Positions 1-10,609 of a stretch of DNA of 64,000 bases are shown piece after piece. The position numbers were made by a program, and so were the translations under genes. The notes beneath the pieces are model-generated. The model had not been told where the DNA came from and did not search any database. It saw only the letters and a list, made by a program, of their open reading frames with translations. How positions within the stretch are numbered: the stretch's first letter is position 1; each line of letters begins with the position of its first letter. Origin of the DNA: Ceratodon purpureus (lineage: Eukaryota; Streptophyta; Bryopsida; Pseudoditrichales; Ditrichaceae); assembly GCA_014871385.1 (NCBI GenBank), contig CM026432.1, positions 8,114,825 to 8,178,824 on the forward strand. Reading direction: 5' to 3'.

Positions 1-954
1 TAAAAGCATACTATTTTGTAAATTTTTGTAATTTTATTTAAGTTAATATACCGGCTTATAAAAATATCATTTGCTCGCCCTATCCTTTTCATATTAATTA
101 TGTCCGTTTTTTGTTTCAATTTAATTTTGTTCCTCTGATTTTTTGATTGATCTCAAAACACAGTCATTAAGAGTTAGCAAATACGATGACTCTTATTAGT
201 CTTGAAATATTGATTGCTCTAATTTATCTATGAAGATAGCAATGGTCAACTAAACTGTGCACATGGCTTATAACATTCACAATACCAATACCTCTCCGTT
301 AATTACTCTTAATAATTGCTTTAAATTGTGTAAATCACTAACCGAAGAAATTCTTTTTATTACATTTTTTACTAGTATTTTTTTTATTACATGACTCTTA
401 CTGATGAACTAATTCATTAAATTTTCCTGATTGATATTTGTTATTTACGTACTATGCACATTGACTTTATGTATCAACTTCACTTTTTATGGTTTCAACT
501 TAATATAATTCCTTTACAGCAAGAGTCTTAATTTGGAAATTTAAATCATTTTTTTTATATTGTATTCGCTGCCTCACCTTCATTTCCGAGTACTCAAGTA
601 ATACTTTTCTTTTTTTTATATTCCTCAAATTTAATAATTATAGTCGCATGCATTAATATCGAAAGTTCATAAAACCGAGCATTAACTGCAACTGTTCGTG
701 GCGAGCAATTGGCTATTCGAAAGGTGCGTAATAAGTACTTGATATCTTCGAATTAAATAACTGCTTTGTTAAACCGTTTTCTATAATCAAAGGGTATAAC
801 AGTTACTGAAAAGGCATCATGAATGATATGAAAGGATGGCCACGATGCACAACAATTTTTGTCAATATTTGAAAAATTTAAGTTCTGTCCTCCTAATTCT
901 AAAGCTCCTAATCTTCAATTAGAATTCGATCAGATTTCACATTTATTTTATAGC
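1..954. other. AT-rich intergenic DNA
   Basis: I see no gene. The stretch is strongly AT-rich with short poly-T runs and no long open frame. Its right end is the upstream flank of the ORF at 955; an open frame without an ATG extends back from that ORF to about 832. Confidence 0.6.
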
Positions 955-1986
955 ATGGAGGATCATAGACTTAAACGCTTTTTGTCACTGTTGTATTACT
1001 TAATTTTGACAACTTTCCGACAAGTACAATCATTTGATGAGGAAATTATACAGAATGTATTGTCACCAGTTGAAATTACAAATAATATGCACAAGAAGGT
1101 ATGGCTAGATTGCTTCGAAAAGCAATATGATCGTGGTGTGCCAATAAAGCAAAACGTCGTGTTTGATCAAATCAAAGCTCATGCATCTGTCGAAGTTGGC
1201 CGCGGTCTTCTCGATTTTGAAGACAATTTGTTTTGCGATTTTGAATACGAAATCCGCGAATGGAACTGTGCCAAAAAATATGAGATTAATTACATGTGCA
1301 TCTGGGAGCATCCACATGCTCGTCTTATGCGGCACGAAGATGCAAATTTCAACGAGGACAACTGTCCAATCTGTGAACAAGGTCCCAGCCCTGATACATA
1401 TTTGTGTCGATGGAATATTGAACGAGATGGTCTGTATGTTTCTCAGTTCCATCCTTTTAGCGGTAGACATCAGTACAAGCTTTTTAAGCAATGGAAGGAG
1501 GACGAGGACCACCACGAATTTCTGAAGGAGTATAGAGTGTCTATTTTCAATGATCTCGATGATGAATTACTGCTTACACATGGAGTTATGGATGCCCCAA
1601 TGAATAACGTGATAATTCCAGGACGACTTCGAGCACACATTTCCAAACGATTTTTTTACATATCCTTAAATCCACGCACCGACGAGCGTTTACTCAGTTC
1701 GCCTTGGATATGCAAATTTAAAGACCTGGGGAGTATGGCATATCGTAGAGATGTTAAAATATGGAAACCTCCTCTAGTAAATCACGTTTCAATGCCTATC
1801 GACTGTATAGATTGCGCATGGAAAGCAGATAATGAAGGGATATGGCTGGACCGAGTTGGATGCGGACAAACGGGATCAATTTGGGAAAAACGATTCGACT
1901 GGGTTCCAATACGGAAGCGGACAAGAGAACCTAACAATGAAGATCAACCACCAAAGCGTCCAAAATTGGAGCACTTGGAACTTTAA
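955..1986 (+). CDS. orphan intronless protein with basic C-terminus
   Basis: I do not recognise this protein. From the ATG at 955 it is 343 residues; the frame stays open upstream to about 832 without an ATG, so a spliced or non-ATG start is possible. Visible features are a CPIC pair inside a Cys/His-containing segment near the middle, many aromatic residues and a basic tail (KRTREP then PPKRPKLE) that resembles a nuclear localisation signal. A frame this long in AT-rich DNA, where stops are frequent, argues that it is or recently was coding. Its AT-rich codon use differs from the GC-richer genes at 4-9 kb. It could be a captured viral or mobile-element gene, but nothing in the sequence proves that. 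Confidence 0.5.
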   Translation: MEDHRLKRFLSLLYYLILTTFRQVQSFDEEIIQNVLSPVEITNNMHKKVWLDCFEKQYDRGVPIKQNVVFDQIKAHASVEVGRGLLDFEDNLFCDFEYEIREWNCAKKYEINYMCIWEHPHARLMRHEDANFNEDNCPICEQGPSPDTYLCRWNIERDGLYVSQFHPFSGRHQYKLFKQWKEDEDHHEFLKEYRVSIFNDLDDELLLTHGVMDAPMNNVIIPGRLRAHISKRFFYISLNPRTDERLLSSPWICKFKDLGSMAYRRDVKIWKPPLVNHVSMPIDCIDCAWKADNEGIWLDRVGCGQTGSIWEKRFDWVPIRKRTREPNNEDQPPKRPKLEHLEL

Positions 1987-2370
1987 AATTTTATGAAAAA
2001 TAGGCATTTTTCTTTCTATTACATTTTTAATTGCTTTCAAAATTCTAAAATTATTGTCTGACAGTTTATTATTAATTTCTTATGAATTTCTTATCACTTT
2101 GATTCCTCTCATTTGATAATTACAGTCAATACACTTTAATAAAAGTTTTTAAATTTGAGTTGAATTGTTACTATATCAAATGAACATTGACTGATTATTG
2201 CTACTCAATATGTATAATTTAAAAAATTATTACTACGCTACAATACTTATAATAATTTGATTGTATAAGGTTCAACGAAATACACATGCAATAGTCCCAG
2301 AACCTTTGCGTATTCCTCATTAAAATATAATCCCACTATGGACGCTCTCTTGTAACAGAATTGCTTCGCA

Positions 2371-2494
2371 AAAGCGCACCTTAGCAAGAACCCCGGTGGT
2401 ATTTGGCAAGTAGTATAACTATCTGTCGGATCCGACAGGTGGTTCTGTACTTCGCCAAATACCACCGGGGTTCTTCCTAAGGGTGCTCTTGGCG
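2371..2494. repeat. foldback repeat with nested 16-bp palindrome
   Basis: Arms at about 2371-2412 and 2450-2494 are inverted copies sharing AAGAACCCCGGTGGTATTT and flanking bases with small gaps. In the loop, 2423-2438 is the perfect palindrome CTGTCGGATCCGACAG. A one-armed variant of the central motif lies at 2701-2716, and the 14-bp core recurs at 6429-6442. The GGAACCCCGG motif also recurs near 7500. It looks like the end or recognition site of a mobile element. Confidence 0.6.
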
Positions 2495-3099
2495 TCTCGC
2501 CCCCATTCATATAGCTTACCCCGTGGTCACCCCTTCTGTACCCGCGCAAAATGTCCTGCCCGTGTAACCGCGCGTGATCTTCAGCCCTCAACTCGCCGCA
2601 ATTGCCAATCCCCGCCGGAACTGCCCATTTCAGCCTCAGTTATTATAATTTTCGAATGCCGGACCAAAACCCGGCGATTTTTTGAAAGCTCCAAAAACAT
2701 CTGTCGGACCCGCCAGATGGTCCTTGAGGTACACAAAAATCGCGGGGACTATCTCCTACTCCGATCTATGTTGCATCACGAGCTCAAATATACGCTTATG
2801 CTCGAGGTCCACTCTACTCCCTATTTCGAGGGCTAATCTACTCCCAATCTCGAGCTCCATTCCAAGCTCAATTCCCAAGCCCCATCCCAAGCTCCATTTT
2901 CTGTTCACCTTTGTTCTTCAAAACCTAAGAAAACCCTAAATCCTCCCTGCCACCATCTGGTGCGCCGCCAAGCCATTCTATTGCCTCCTATATATATAGC
3001 CGCCAAGCTTCACCTAAATTCATCTTGATGTTCATTCCTCGCCCCCGCCTCTCGGTATCTGTTCTTGGTCCCCTCATCTCGGTATTCCACCTTTGTCTT

Positions 3100-3420
3100 C
3101 TTCTAGGTGGGGCAGTCTCGGTTGGCGATTCACGATTTGGAGACTCGTTGTAGTAGTGTCGATAGGGCAGCTTTTGTTGAGAAGTTTTGGTGGGGCAGGC
3201 TCCATTGGGCAGTCTTGGTTGGGCATTCTCGATAGGACAGTCTCACTTTTGCAGTGTTGTTGGAGCAGCTTTGGTTTGGTAGTTCCCATTGGGCAGTCTC
3301 GGCGGAGAAGTCTCGAGCGGGCAGTGTTGGTGGGGCAGTCTCAGTTGGTTAGACTTGATAGAGAAGTCTTGATGAGGCTGTCCTGTTGAGGCAGTCCTGG
3401 CTAGGTAGTCAGTTTGTTAG
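3100..3420 (+). repeat. degenerate GGGCAGTCTCGG minisatellite
   Basis: About fifteen imperfect copies of a short unit resembling GGGCAGTCTCGGTTGG follow one another, with variants such as GAGAAGTCTCG and GGGCAGTGTTGG. Units differ in length by a few bases. The array lies in the presumed 5' region of the gene at 3978. I see no protein-coding reason for it. Confidence 0.55.
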
Positions 3421-3977
3421 GAGTTTGTCGGGGCTCTGACATCTTGACTAGCAACCTGACTCGTATGCGGGGTTTAATGCTTACTGATAGATTGCATCTT
3501 GAGCTTGTAGTATGCTGTGCTTGTTATATGTTAGACTGCTGTTTTCCAGTTTGTTCTTCTTAAGCTTACTGTTGAAAAGGTTAAGCTCATCGCTCGCTAG
3601 ATTAGCAATGTGTTTTATGAGTTAGGTTTTTCCTCCATGCCAACAAGCTACTATAAAGCTATGGCTAGTAACTGATCATGCTTTATGTCCCAATGGCCTT
3701 TCGGCTTGCTTTAATTATTTCTGCTGGAAGTTGATTTATTAACTCCTCTGTTCTGGTGTTCATTGTAGGACCCAAACATTTGTTTACCGAGAGCAGCTTA
3801 TTACTATAAGGTACAATTTATACCATTTTCACTTTATCATAACTTAGATTCTTTAAAATTCACAATATCGGATCTTTCCTTTTCCAATTATTTTGACGTG
3901 CACAAAGAGGATTATGATAATCAAGATTAACATCTACTTTCATCTACGACTAACTAGAAGTTCATTTTCTCTCCTAG

Positions 3978-4418
3978 ATGGCAGGTTCTCCTCCGGCCTC
4001 TTCAATGCCTCGCAAGTCTTGCCCGATAGGGTGTGCTTGCTCCCGCCTTGCCAATCCTATCGATAATGTCCACGCCAAACCCATGAAGGCACATGATTCA
4101 AATGGACGATGCGCGGCCCGAATCAATGACAACGGAGACACGCTAAAGGTTATGTGCGTACAAGGACATGGGAGGTCACTTTGCTTCGAAGTTGACAACT
4201 TTGATGATGAAATTCCTCCTTGGGTTCAGAGGTGGATGGAGAAACATGCTGCGGATTGCGGAGGGACTATTTGCTGCCCTGGCAAAGATGGATATGAATC
4301 CGAAGATAGTAGCTCCGCAATTAGCGTTGAGAGTGTGAAGGATGGCACTGGCGCAATTCAAGGCCCTGGGCTCTCTCTCATCCTCTTGAGTGACTCTGAC
4401 AGTGATAATGATGAGTAG
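3978..4418 (+). CDS. small Cys-rich protein with acidic/serine tail
   Basis: I do not recognise this 146-residue protein. The N-terminal half holds several cysteines (SCPIGCACS, then CAAR, a later VMCVQGHGRSLC, and CGGTICC), which could bind metal. The C-terminus is a Ser/Asp run (LLSDSDSDNDE). The ATG at 3978 directly follows TCTCCTAG, a good splice acceptor, so an upstream non-coding exon is plausible in the T-rich DNA at 3.5-3.97 kb. It is GC-richer than its surroundings. It may belong with the unrecognised genes at 5.6-7.3 kb to one mobile or orphan gene group. Confidence 0.45.
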   Translation: MAGSPPASSMPRKSCPIGCACSRLANPIDNVHAKPMKAHDSNGRCAARINDNGDTLKVMCVQGHGRSLCFEVDNFDDEIPPWVQRWMEKHAADCGGTICCPGKDGYESEDSSSAISVESVKDGTGAIQGPGLSLILLSDSDSDNDE

Positions 4419-4424
4419 ACGGAC

Positions 4425-5640
4425 TTTACGGTTCTGATTTTGTAGTTAATCATATACAGTTGGACCTATGAGAAAAGTAGCATTATTTATACTATGTTAC
4501 TAGTGACGGATCTTGGCTACTCTTATGCTTTAAACTTTGTAAATAAGATACTGGTCATTCATAATGTGTCTCGATTTTGCGCAATGCCTATGTGAGTTTC
4601 ATGCATATATCAATTGATATTAAGTAGAGCAGCCATGTGCTATTACAGTGTACTGACAGTAGAATATCAAAAGAGTTATACATAATCTGATGATAGAAAA
4701 ATATAAAATGTCTCTTAGAAAATGATAGAACTCAGCTAAGGCAAATTACAATTCATTGCGAAGGAATTAATACCTTCATGAATATGCTAAGGACATTTTT
4801 ATCTGCTGTGAGGCAACTATAACTCAACGTCGGAGAAATCATGGTGGGGCAATTTTTCTCTATCGGATCCGGCACACGGTTAGAGCTCAATATCTAATTT
4901 GCTGACCCCCAATTTAGCTCACCCTTTGTAACCCCCACTTTAAAGTAGGAAGTCATCTTCAGATTACTACCAAAACTCTGAAAGTTGTGAGATTCACATT
5001 CATCTAGTCTATAGTATATGAAAGTAGATGTTAGGATTCATCCCTTCCGAATGAAGAGAATCACTGCGCCATTTTCATATATCATAGTTCACAAGTGCAA
5101 TTCTTTACTACCAATGCAGTTCAGAACATACATGCCTTCTGAAGGCTATGTGGTTGAAGTATAGTTCCAGCCTTTAACTAATTGTCAACCATATCCTCAA
5201 CCAACATTGTGCCTCAATCAACATGAGAGCTTTATACGTATTAGTATACTCCACTTAAGAGCACCTGGCGGCATTAGTAGAATTTAAGCATAAATCCGAT
5301 TTCCCCATTGTAGTTCTACCAGCCTAAATTAAATCAGATGTTACATTGGAAAATGCCTATTTAAAACTTTAAGTTCATGACGGATGTCACCTTGATGTAA
5401 TCAACACGACTTTGGCGTAAATTCCTAAAATGCAACAATCCATTTGCCCACCACTGAATAGGCAATTGAGATAAAATTCTTGGCATATAACAAACTAAGT
5501 GATAATTGAAACTACTGCCTCAACTGAAACATTAATTAGACATTTTAAATAACCAACAACGTCCACCATGACAATATCTATGCTAGAGCCTCAGTGTTGC
5601 TACCGCAAAAGAATTGAAAGATGGGAATACACAAACCTGT
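4425..5640. other. intergenic, no gene seen
   Basis: AT-rich sequence between the gene at 3978 and the minus-strand gene ending at 5643. I see no long frame and no clear repeat. Confidence 0.5.
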
Positions 5641-5642
5641 TT

Positions 5643-6266
5643 TCATGATCGCTTTCCAAGCACGGCGTTGAGATGCACCTTCCTTCGCAAAGGCCACGAT
5701 AAAAAACCGCAACGCAGTGCTCGTGGTGCCCAATACTTGGGAAACACTTTCCTCTCGTTGGATGAAGACCCTGGTCCAGAGATGGAGGACTGGCCAATGC
5801 TGTAGCCCGGAGGAGGGCCCATCACCTCCATGGTGTAACTATTTCGCAGGTGGTCACGCAAAAGTACCTTCTGCTGCAATGAAAGATCCCGGAGCTCCAT
5901 TTCTACAAGTTTCTCGTCAATCTCAAATGGGATAACCCGGTCTGTCATAAACAAGGTGAGGGCCTCAGTCCAGTATGCATGAACCATACCTGTACCCCAC
6001 TCATCTTTCCGCTTCCTTGCATCACGCGACTCTTTGAAAGCCACCACATACGCCGACCATGCTGGCATGGAATCAATCAGCAGCACCCATCGATCACCTC
6101 TTTGCCGCAGGTTCTCAAGCAGCGTCATGTAGTCATAGCACCAGTCCGAGTTCTCAATGTATTCTCGTTGCAACTCAGGCATGAGGTCTGGAAAGAGCTC
6201 AGCCATCGCTGACTCGGGCGTGACCCAACTCTGGCTGAACAAGTCGGTGATCACTGCGAAGTCCAT
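5643..6266 (-). CDS. unrecognised 207-residue protein, divergent pair (left)
   Basis: The frame runs from ATG at 6264-6266 for 207 codons. I cannot assign a family. The body is mixed alpha-helical in appearance with many Trp/Tyr residues. The last 30 residues (APRALRCGFLSWPLRRKV) are basic and hydrophobic and may be read-through past a splice site, so the true end could differ. It faces away from the gene at 6731 across a shared 464-bp upstream region that holds the palindrome TGTCGGATCCGACA at 6429-6442. The pairing suggests a common bidirectional promoter. A mobile-element or orphan gene is possible. Confidence 0.42.
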   Translation of the reverse strand: MDFAVITDLFSQSWVTPESAMAELFPDLMPELQREYIENSDWCYDYMTLLENLRQRGDRWVLLIDSMPAWSAYVVAFKESRDARKRKDEWGTGMVHAYWTEALTLFMTDRVIPFEIDEKLVEMELRDLSLQQKVLLRDHLRNSYTMEVMGPPPGYSIGQSSISGPGSSSNERKVFPKYWAPRALRCGFLSWPLRRKVHLNAVLGKRS

Positions 6267-6428
6267 TCTACAATTCTCAAACTAAGGAGGCTAAAAACGA
6301 AGCACAAACAAAAGTGATAACACAAGAGAGACATACTTGAGATCACATCCTCCAAACCGAAACAAGTTAACCCTAAACTCGCACATTAATGCGCAGTACC
6401 TCAATAACATTGTAGTCCAGTTTTTGAC

Positions 6429-6442
6429 TGTCGGATCCGACA
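6429..6442. repeat. 14-bp palindrome in divergent promoter
   Basis: TGTCGGATCCGACA is a perfect palindrome and the same core as at 2423-2438. It lies about 160 bp upstream of the ATG of the left gene and 290 bp upstream of the ATG of the right gene. Confidence 0.5.
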
Positions 6443-6730
6443 TCATGTTTTGGGAGACTAAGATGTTGAAGGGTAAGGCATTCAGTATATCCGTACGTGC
6501 GAGTTTATTGCAATGTGCCATGGCCGCCAAAATCGTTTTGATTAACCTCCACTTACGAGCTTATATTTATGATTGGTTTCCTCCACCAACGGCTGAGCCT
6601 CTTATTTGTTGCTAGGAGGTACCTCTTACAAACGCATTGCTCCTTCTCTCTCCCAGCCCCCTAGCTTGTTTTCAGAATTACATTGCAGACAATTCATCGT
6701 TCCTCTCATTCTCTTGCAAACAACGTGGTC

Positions 6731-7333
6731 ATGGATCAGTCTCCCCCCTCTGCCCAGCATGTTCAATCCTCGTCCATTAGCCATACCTCGTTACGAGAGG
6801 AGATCAAGTCTTCGATGCCTCCAACTTCAGAAATGCTCCGGGTTCGATTTATTGCCTCTTTTGTTGATTTGAATATCTTTGAATTTACTTTACTTCCTTC
6901 GGTTCAAGTTAGCTGTTTGCATTTTCTTCAAGATTCTGTACCTCACTTACCATTCTTCTTCCACTGGATGCAGGACGGGTTACCATGGCATAATTGGGAG
7001 CTGAGGGAGTTCGTTTCGAGAGTGACCGACAAGTTCAAAGATCGACGGCCTGGTAAGGAGGTGGACATGTTCTCTGACGTCCAGCAGCTTCGTCAAGTGA
7101 TCCGATCTAATCGAGGCCAGATAGACTGGACCGAGGACAACGTTCGCACACTCAGGCGTGTTGAGAGTGCTTCCGGGATATCATGTCTAGAACCCGAGTT
7201 GTTTCATTACTACATTCCAAGACTCAGATCAACATGGACGTCTACGGACAACGTTGTTGATTTTGGCAATGGTGCTCCCGGACCATCGGCTTTCTTAGAG
7301 GAAGATTTTGATTGGGTAGAGGATAATGAGTAG
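6731..7333 (+). CDS. unrecognised protein, divergent pair (right), probable intron
   Basis: The ATG at 6731 opens a frame to the TAG at 7331-7333. The stretch 6841-6973 is T-rich, begins GTTCGA after a CGG codon and ends in a pyrimidine tract plus TGCAG, so it is probably a 133-bp in-frame-skipping intron. The mature protein would then join EMLR to DGLPWHNWELREF, at about 156 residues. The unspliced reading is also open. The C-terminus is acidic (EEDFDWVEDNE). No family is recognised. It is transcribed divergently from the gene ending at 5643. Confidence 0.42.
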   Translation: MDQSPPSAQHVQSSSISHTSLREEIKSSMPPTSEMLRVRFIASFVDLNIFEFTLLPSVQVSCLHFLQDSVPHLPFFFHWMQDGLPWHNWELREFVSRVTDKFKDRRPGKEVDMFSDVQQLRQVIRSNRGQIDWTEDNVRTLRRVESASGISCLEPELFHYYIPRLRSTWTSTDNVVDFGNGAPGPSAFLEEDFDWVEDNE

Positions 7334-7359
7334 CCTAAGCCTTCCAATTCCGAGAATAG

Positions 7360-7620
7360 TGACAGCCCCCCCCCCCCCCGGTGATTCTAAGGATCATTTT
7401 TAATATTTACAATTTTTTTTCAATATATAAATTTTGCGGATTCTGGAATCTTGGTGTCTGAATTTCATTCATCCACTTCATTCTCTCATGGGTTCATAGG
7501 AACCCCGGCGGTAATTTTTTCCACGGTCATAGGGTCCCCGGTGCGTTTTTTGTCTGCTCACTTTTGACCCCCGGTGCGTTTTTTGGCTGCTCACCGCTCA
7601 CTGCTCACTGCTCGCCGCTG
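7360..7620. repeat. C-run and short direct repeats at retroelement junction
   Basis: A run of ten or more C residues lies near 7367-7379. GGAACCCCGGCGGTAATT follows near 7500. Then CCCCGGTGCGTTTTTTG appears twice about 34 bp apart (near 7538 and 7571), each followed by a CTGCTCAC motif, and a GCTCAC(T/C) string runs to about 7615. This lies just left of the truncated gag and marks a rearranged junction. Confidence 0.45.
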
Positions 7621-9078
7621 CCACACCAGAATGCCCGGAAGTTTTGCCAGTGTAATGGTTACATTGGTATCACTGAGTATTTTTTGGATGTCAGGGTTGA
7701 TCAAAGGAGCCTCTAATCCTTTTTGTAGATCTTTGCGGATGTTGTGCAATCTTTCCCAGTGCTGTGGTGGGAAAGGTTTTCGAGTTTCGACAACATGATC
7801 GACTGTTTGGCCTTTTGATCTAGTACTTACTACAGCAGTGCTAATGGTCGAGATACTTGTTTCAGTGCCATGGACTTCAGTGAGTGTTACTCCTCCTCGG
7901 CGTGGGGCTGGTGGTCCTCTTTGGTTGTCCATGTTTCCGTTTGGGAAATGGCTGGGTTCTGATCGAGCCTGAGCCCATCGTTGCCTAAGCTGTGGGCATT
8001 GGCTTCTTCTATGTTCCAGGGAACCACATTCCCAGCAGGCATCACTCCTGCTGGGCTGGAATGCGTCAACGTTGACTTCCTCGTGGTAGATGGCAGCACT
8101 GGTAGGCTTGGGCCGTCCTCGGTCATCCTGTCGACTGTTACCAGGGGCAAACCAGCAACGGCCTGGGTGAACTTTTCCACATGTCCCACAGACTGCAGGC
8201 GTGGGGCGGTTGTCTGGCCTGAACGCTGGCAAGGGTAACAAGGGGGCTTGTGTTCGATTCAACGCACTCAATTCTCGACTAATATCATTGGCGGTGTTTA
8301 AAATATCATGTAGAGTTTTGACACCCCTGATGACTATGCCCTGCTGGATCCAAGGTAGCAATCCCTTTTTGAACCATTCACACAGATAGTCCTCCTCAGG
8401 TCGCTGGCTCAATTTGTCAGCAAGTTGTTTGAACTGATCATAGAATTTATCTACGGGTTCATTTTTGTCCTGAGTGATACTTCCCAAGGCCCGCAAGATT
8501 TCTGAACTAGTTTTGAGTTTTCGGAATTTATGAAGGAAACTGCGTTCCATCTCTTCCCAGCTAGCGTGGGAATGTTCTGTCTCAAAATCAATGTACCAAT
8601 TAATGTGGTTTCCTTGGAGGGTAGTCCCAAATATATTTTGTAAATCTGCGGGGTCGGTGACACCATTTGTACGAGCAATTACTTTAAATCTACGTATGTG
8701 CCAATCAGGGTCCCCTGATTCATCGAAGACTGGGTATGAGATTTTGGGGAACTTGGGGTTTTTGTAAGTCTGGTCCTGGCTATGAGAGGCAGCAGTGTGA
8801 TTATCACGGGGAATGGTCGTGGATCTCAGTGCTTCCAACTGGGCCTCGGATTCTTGGGGGGTTGGGTGTGCAGCTTCTTGGGTTCTGCTTTCTTGAAGCG
8901 TCTGGTATTGTGCGCTTAACAGTTCTAATTTAGCATTCGTGGCTTCATTTTTGGCGACGAGGTCAGTCATTTGCTGCCTCATCCATTGGAGGAATTCTTT
9001 TGTAGCATCAGGGTCATCTTGTTGAGCCGCATCCTCGGCTTCGTTGATTCGCTCCAAAGGGAGCTTTCGGGGTGGCAT
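7591..9078 (-). CDS. gag: Ty3/gypsy-type Gag polyprotein, 3' truncated element
   Basis: The ATG at 9076-9078 starts a 495-residue Gag. The N-terminal helix-rich part is followed by the typical retrotransposon gag domain (about residues 108-275, including FPKISYPVFDESGDP and WEEMERSFLHKF). Two zinc knuckles follow: an atypical short one, C297-X2-C-X3-H-X3-C, and a canonical one, C348-X2-C-X4-H-X4-C361. Gag packages the element RNA into particles. The frame ends at 7591 in sequence that no longer looks like Gag, and no protease, reverse transcriptase or integrase follows, so the element is cut off near 7620-7650. It is not autonomous. The 5' LTR candidate is at 9137-9869. Confidence 0.85.
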   Translation of the reverse strand: MPPRKLPLERINEAEDAAQQDDPDATKEFLQWMRQQMTDLVAKNEATNAKLELLSAQYQTLQESRTQEAAHPTPQESEAQLEALRSTTIPRDNHTAASHSQDQTYKNPKFPKISYPVFDESGDPDWHIRRFKVIARTNGVTDPADLQNIFGTTLQGNHINWYIDFETEHSHASWEEMERSFLHKFRKLKTSSEILRALGSITQDKNEPVDKFYDQFKQLADKLSQRPEEDYLCEWFKKGLLPWIQQGIVIRGVKTLHDILNTANDISRELSALNRTQAPLLPLPAFRPDNRPTPAVCGTCGKVHPGRCWFAPGNSRQDDRGRPKPTSAAIYHEEVNVDAFQPSRSDACWECGSLEHRRSQCPQLRQRWAQARSEPSHFPNGNMDNQRGPPAPRRGGVTLTEVHGTETSISTISTAVVSTRSKGQTVDHVVETRKPFPPQHWERLHNIRKDLQKGLEAPLINPDIQKILSDTNVTITLAKLPGILVWQRRAVSSER

Positions 9079-9136
9079 GGTGCCTGTGGTTTTCTAGGAA
9101 AGAACGATCTCAGTCTTCCATCCCCAGCATGGTCGC

Positions 9137-9869
9137 CAAAATGTTAATCTGGGTTAGTGACATGGAGAGAACTGAGATCAGGAGAGCCGTGGAATAGTGA
9201 AGGAAGGGGGATCTTCTCTTGAGGGACTGTCGATGAGTAGAGTGACTGCTCTCACTTAGTCTAATAGAGGGGAAGTGACCGGTGACCGGTGGTCACGGTC
9301 GCCCTAGTCTAAAGTGCTCTACAGGGAGGTGGTCCGAGACTGACCCTGGTTCTGTATCGATGTTGAAGTCATGGATAACTTGGGGTGGGAGAGTGAGGGG
9401 CCGGCCACAGTTGGACCCTGGTTACTTAGTTGGTGAGGGCAGAGGTCGAGGGGAGAGAGAGGGTTTCGAGAGTCAGCAACCAAGCATTCAAAGGACAGTA
9501 CACTATAATGCCAAGAACACAATGTATGTGACTAACAAAAGAGAACGGCCATGGAGTCCAAGTTCAGGAGGCGCAGGCAGAGAGTACAAGGAATCCCTAA
9601 ACGGGGACTCAACCACAAAATGAGAGAGTGAGTATCGATCCAGTCTTCTACTCTTTCTATACTGTGTGATCCTACTTTCTAGTGCTAACTCCTAGTTCTG
9701 CCGTTCTAGTCTTCAGTGTCTTGTGTTTCCTTGGCTGCCTCGGTGATGCCGCTCCTTTGCTGAGCTGTCCTTGGTTGCCGAGGAGTCAGGCAACAGATGG
9801 TTTACTAGAAATATATGAAAAAGTACAAGGTAGGTCGAACCACCCTAAACGAACATCATGCGAATAACA
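9137..9869 (-). mobile_element. candidate LTR of the truncated gypsy element
   Basis: Read on the minus strand, the sequence next to gag is AACATTTTGGCGACCATGCT, the usual layout of an LTR 3' end (..TTAACA) followed by a primer-binding region. On the plus strand the LTR would begin TGTTAATCTGG at 9137; ATAACA at about 9869 is a possible other end, giving roughly 730 bp. The partner LTR is missing because the element is truncated, so the outer boundary is inferred only. Confidence 0.5.
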
Positions 9870-10480
9870 AGAAATGGACACAACGGATATGCTGGGCAAA
9901 CTTATATTATATATATGTGTGGAAATAAAATTTAGGTCGACACTCCTTAAATGTTGAATCCGTGATAGGCCCTTACAGACCTGTACAAACATTCAAGTTG
10001 TTCGACCAACATAGCTGCCTACACTTTCCACAATATGATATGCAATCAAAGAACATACGGACTTCAGTATAGTCCCATGCCAACAAATGTATGTTATCGG
10101 CTCTACTTTAGAAATCCAAACTAGGAACTTCAACGCTAGATGTCGTTTAGGTCGCCTCGACCTAAACGGCTGGTATGTGGCAGTACATATGATATAGAAT
10201 CAACGGTTTAGGGTACTAAGTAAAAATCTACAAGAAGAACTATAGGTGACCTGTTGGTATTCTGCACTCGTAAAGTACGAACTTCAACGCCAAATGTAGT
10301 TTAGGTCGCCTCGACCTAAACTGCTGCCTATAATGTGGTACAGATGATAAATAAGGAATGGACTGAAACACTTGAGTAGTGTTCCCTCCAACAAAATATA
10401 TGTAATTTGCTAGTATTCAAAACATAAACACGCTAGAACTAATACGCTAGAACTCATTAGGTCGACTCGAGCTAAACATC
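9828..10480. repeat. AGGTCGA-type palindromes and 155-bp tandem repeat
   Basis: This lies 3' of the transposase-like gene. Near-palindromes with TTTAGGTCG arms occur at 10145-10167 and 10298-10322 (both have CCT at the centre). A hybrid site (left arm AGGTCGA, right arm TCGAGCTAAAC) is at 10456-10477. Decayed half-sites are near 9829 and 9931. The first two sit in tandem units of about 155 bp that also share GAACTTCAACGC before the site and a GTACA-containing stretch after it. Confidence 0.7.
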
Positions 10481-10609
10481 TACCTTTGTCTAGAAAACAT
10501 AATGTTGGATGAAATGGACGAATGAAATTCAGTTCAGTCGTCTTCAAACTATTATAAGTGATCTGACTAAATTCAGAACTTCAAGACTACCAACTTCAAA
10601 GCTACATGT

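Noticed and set aside
859..954. Start of the orphan ORF at 859
   Set aside because: Position 859 is TTG. The first ATG in the frame is at 955, although an upstream exon cannot be excluded.
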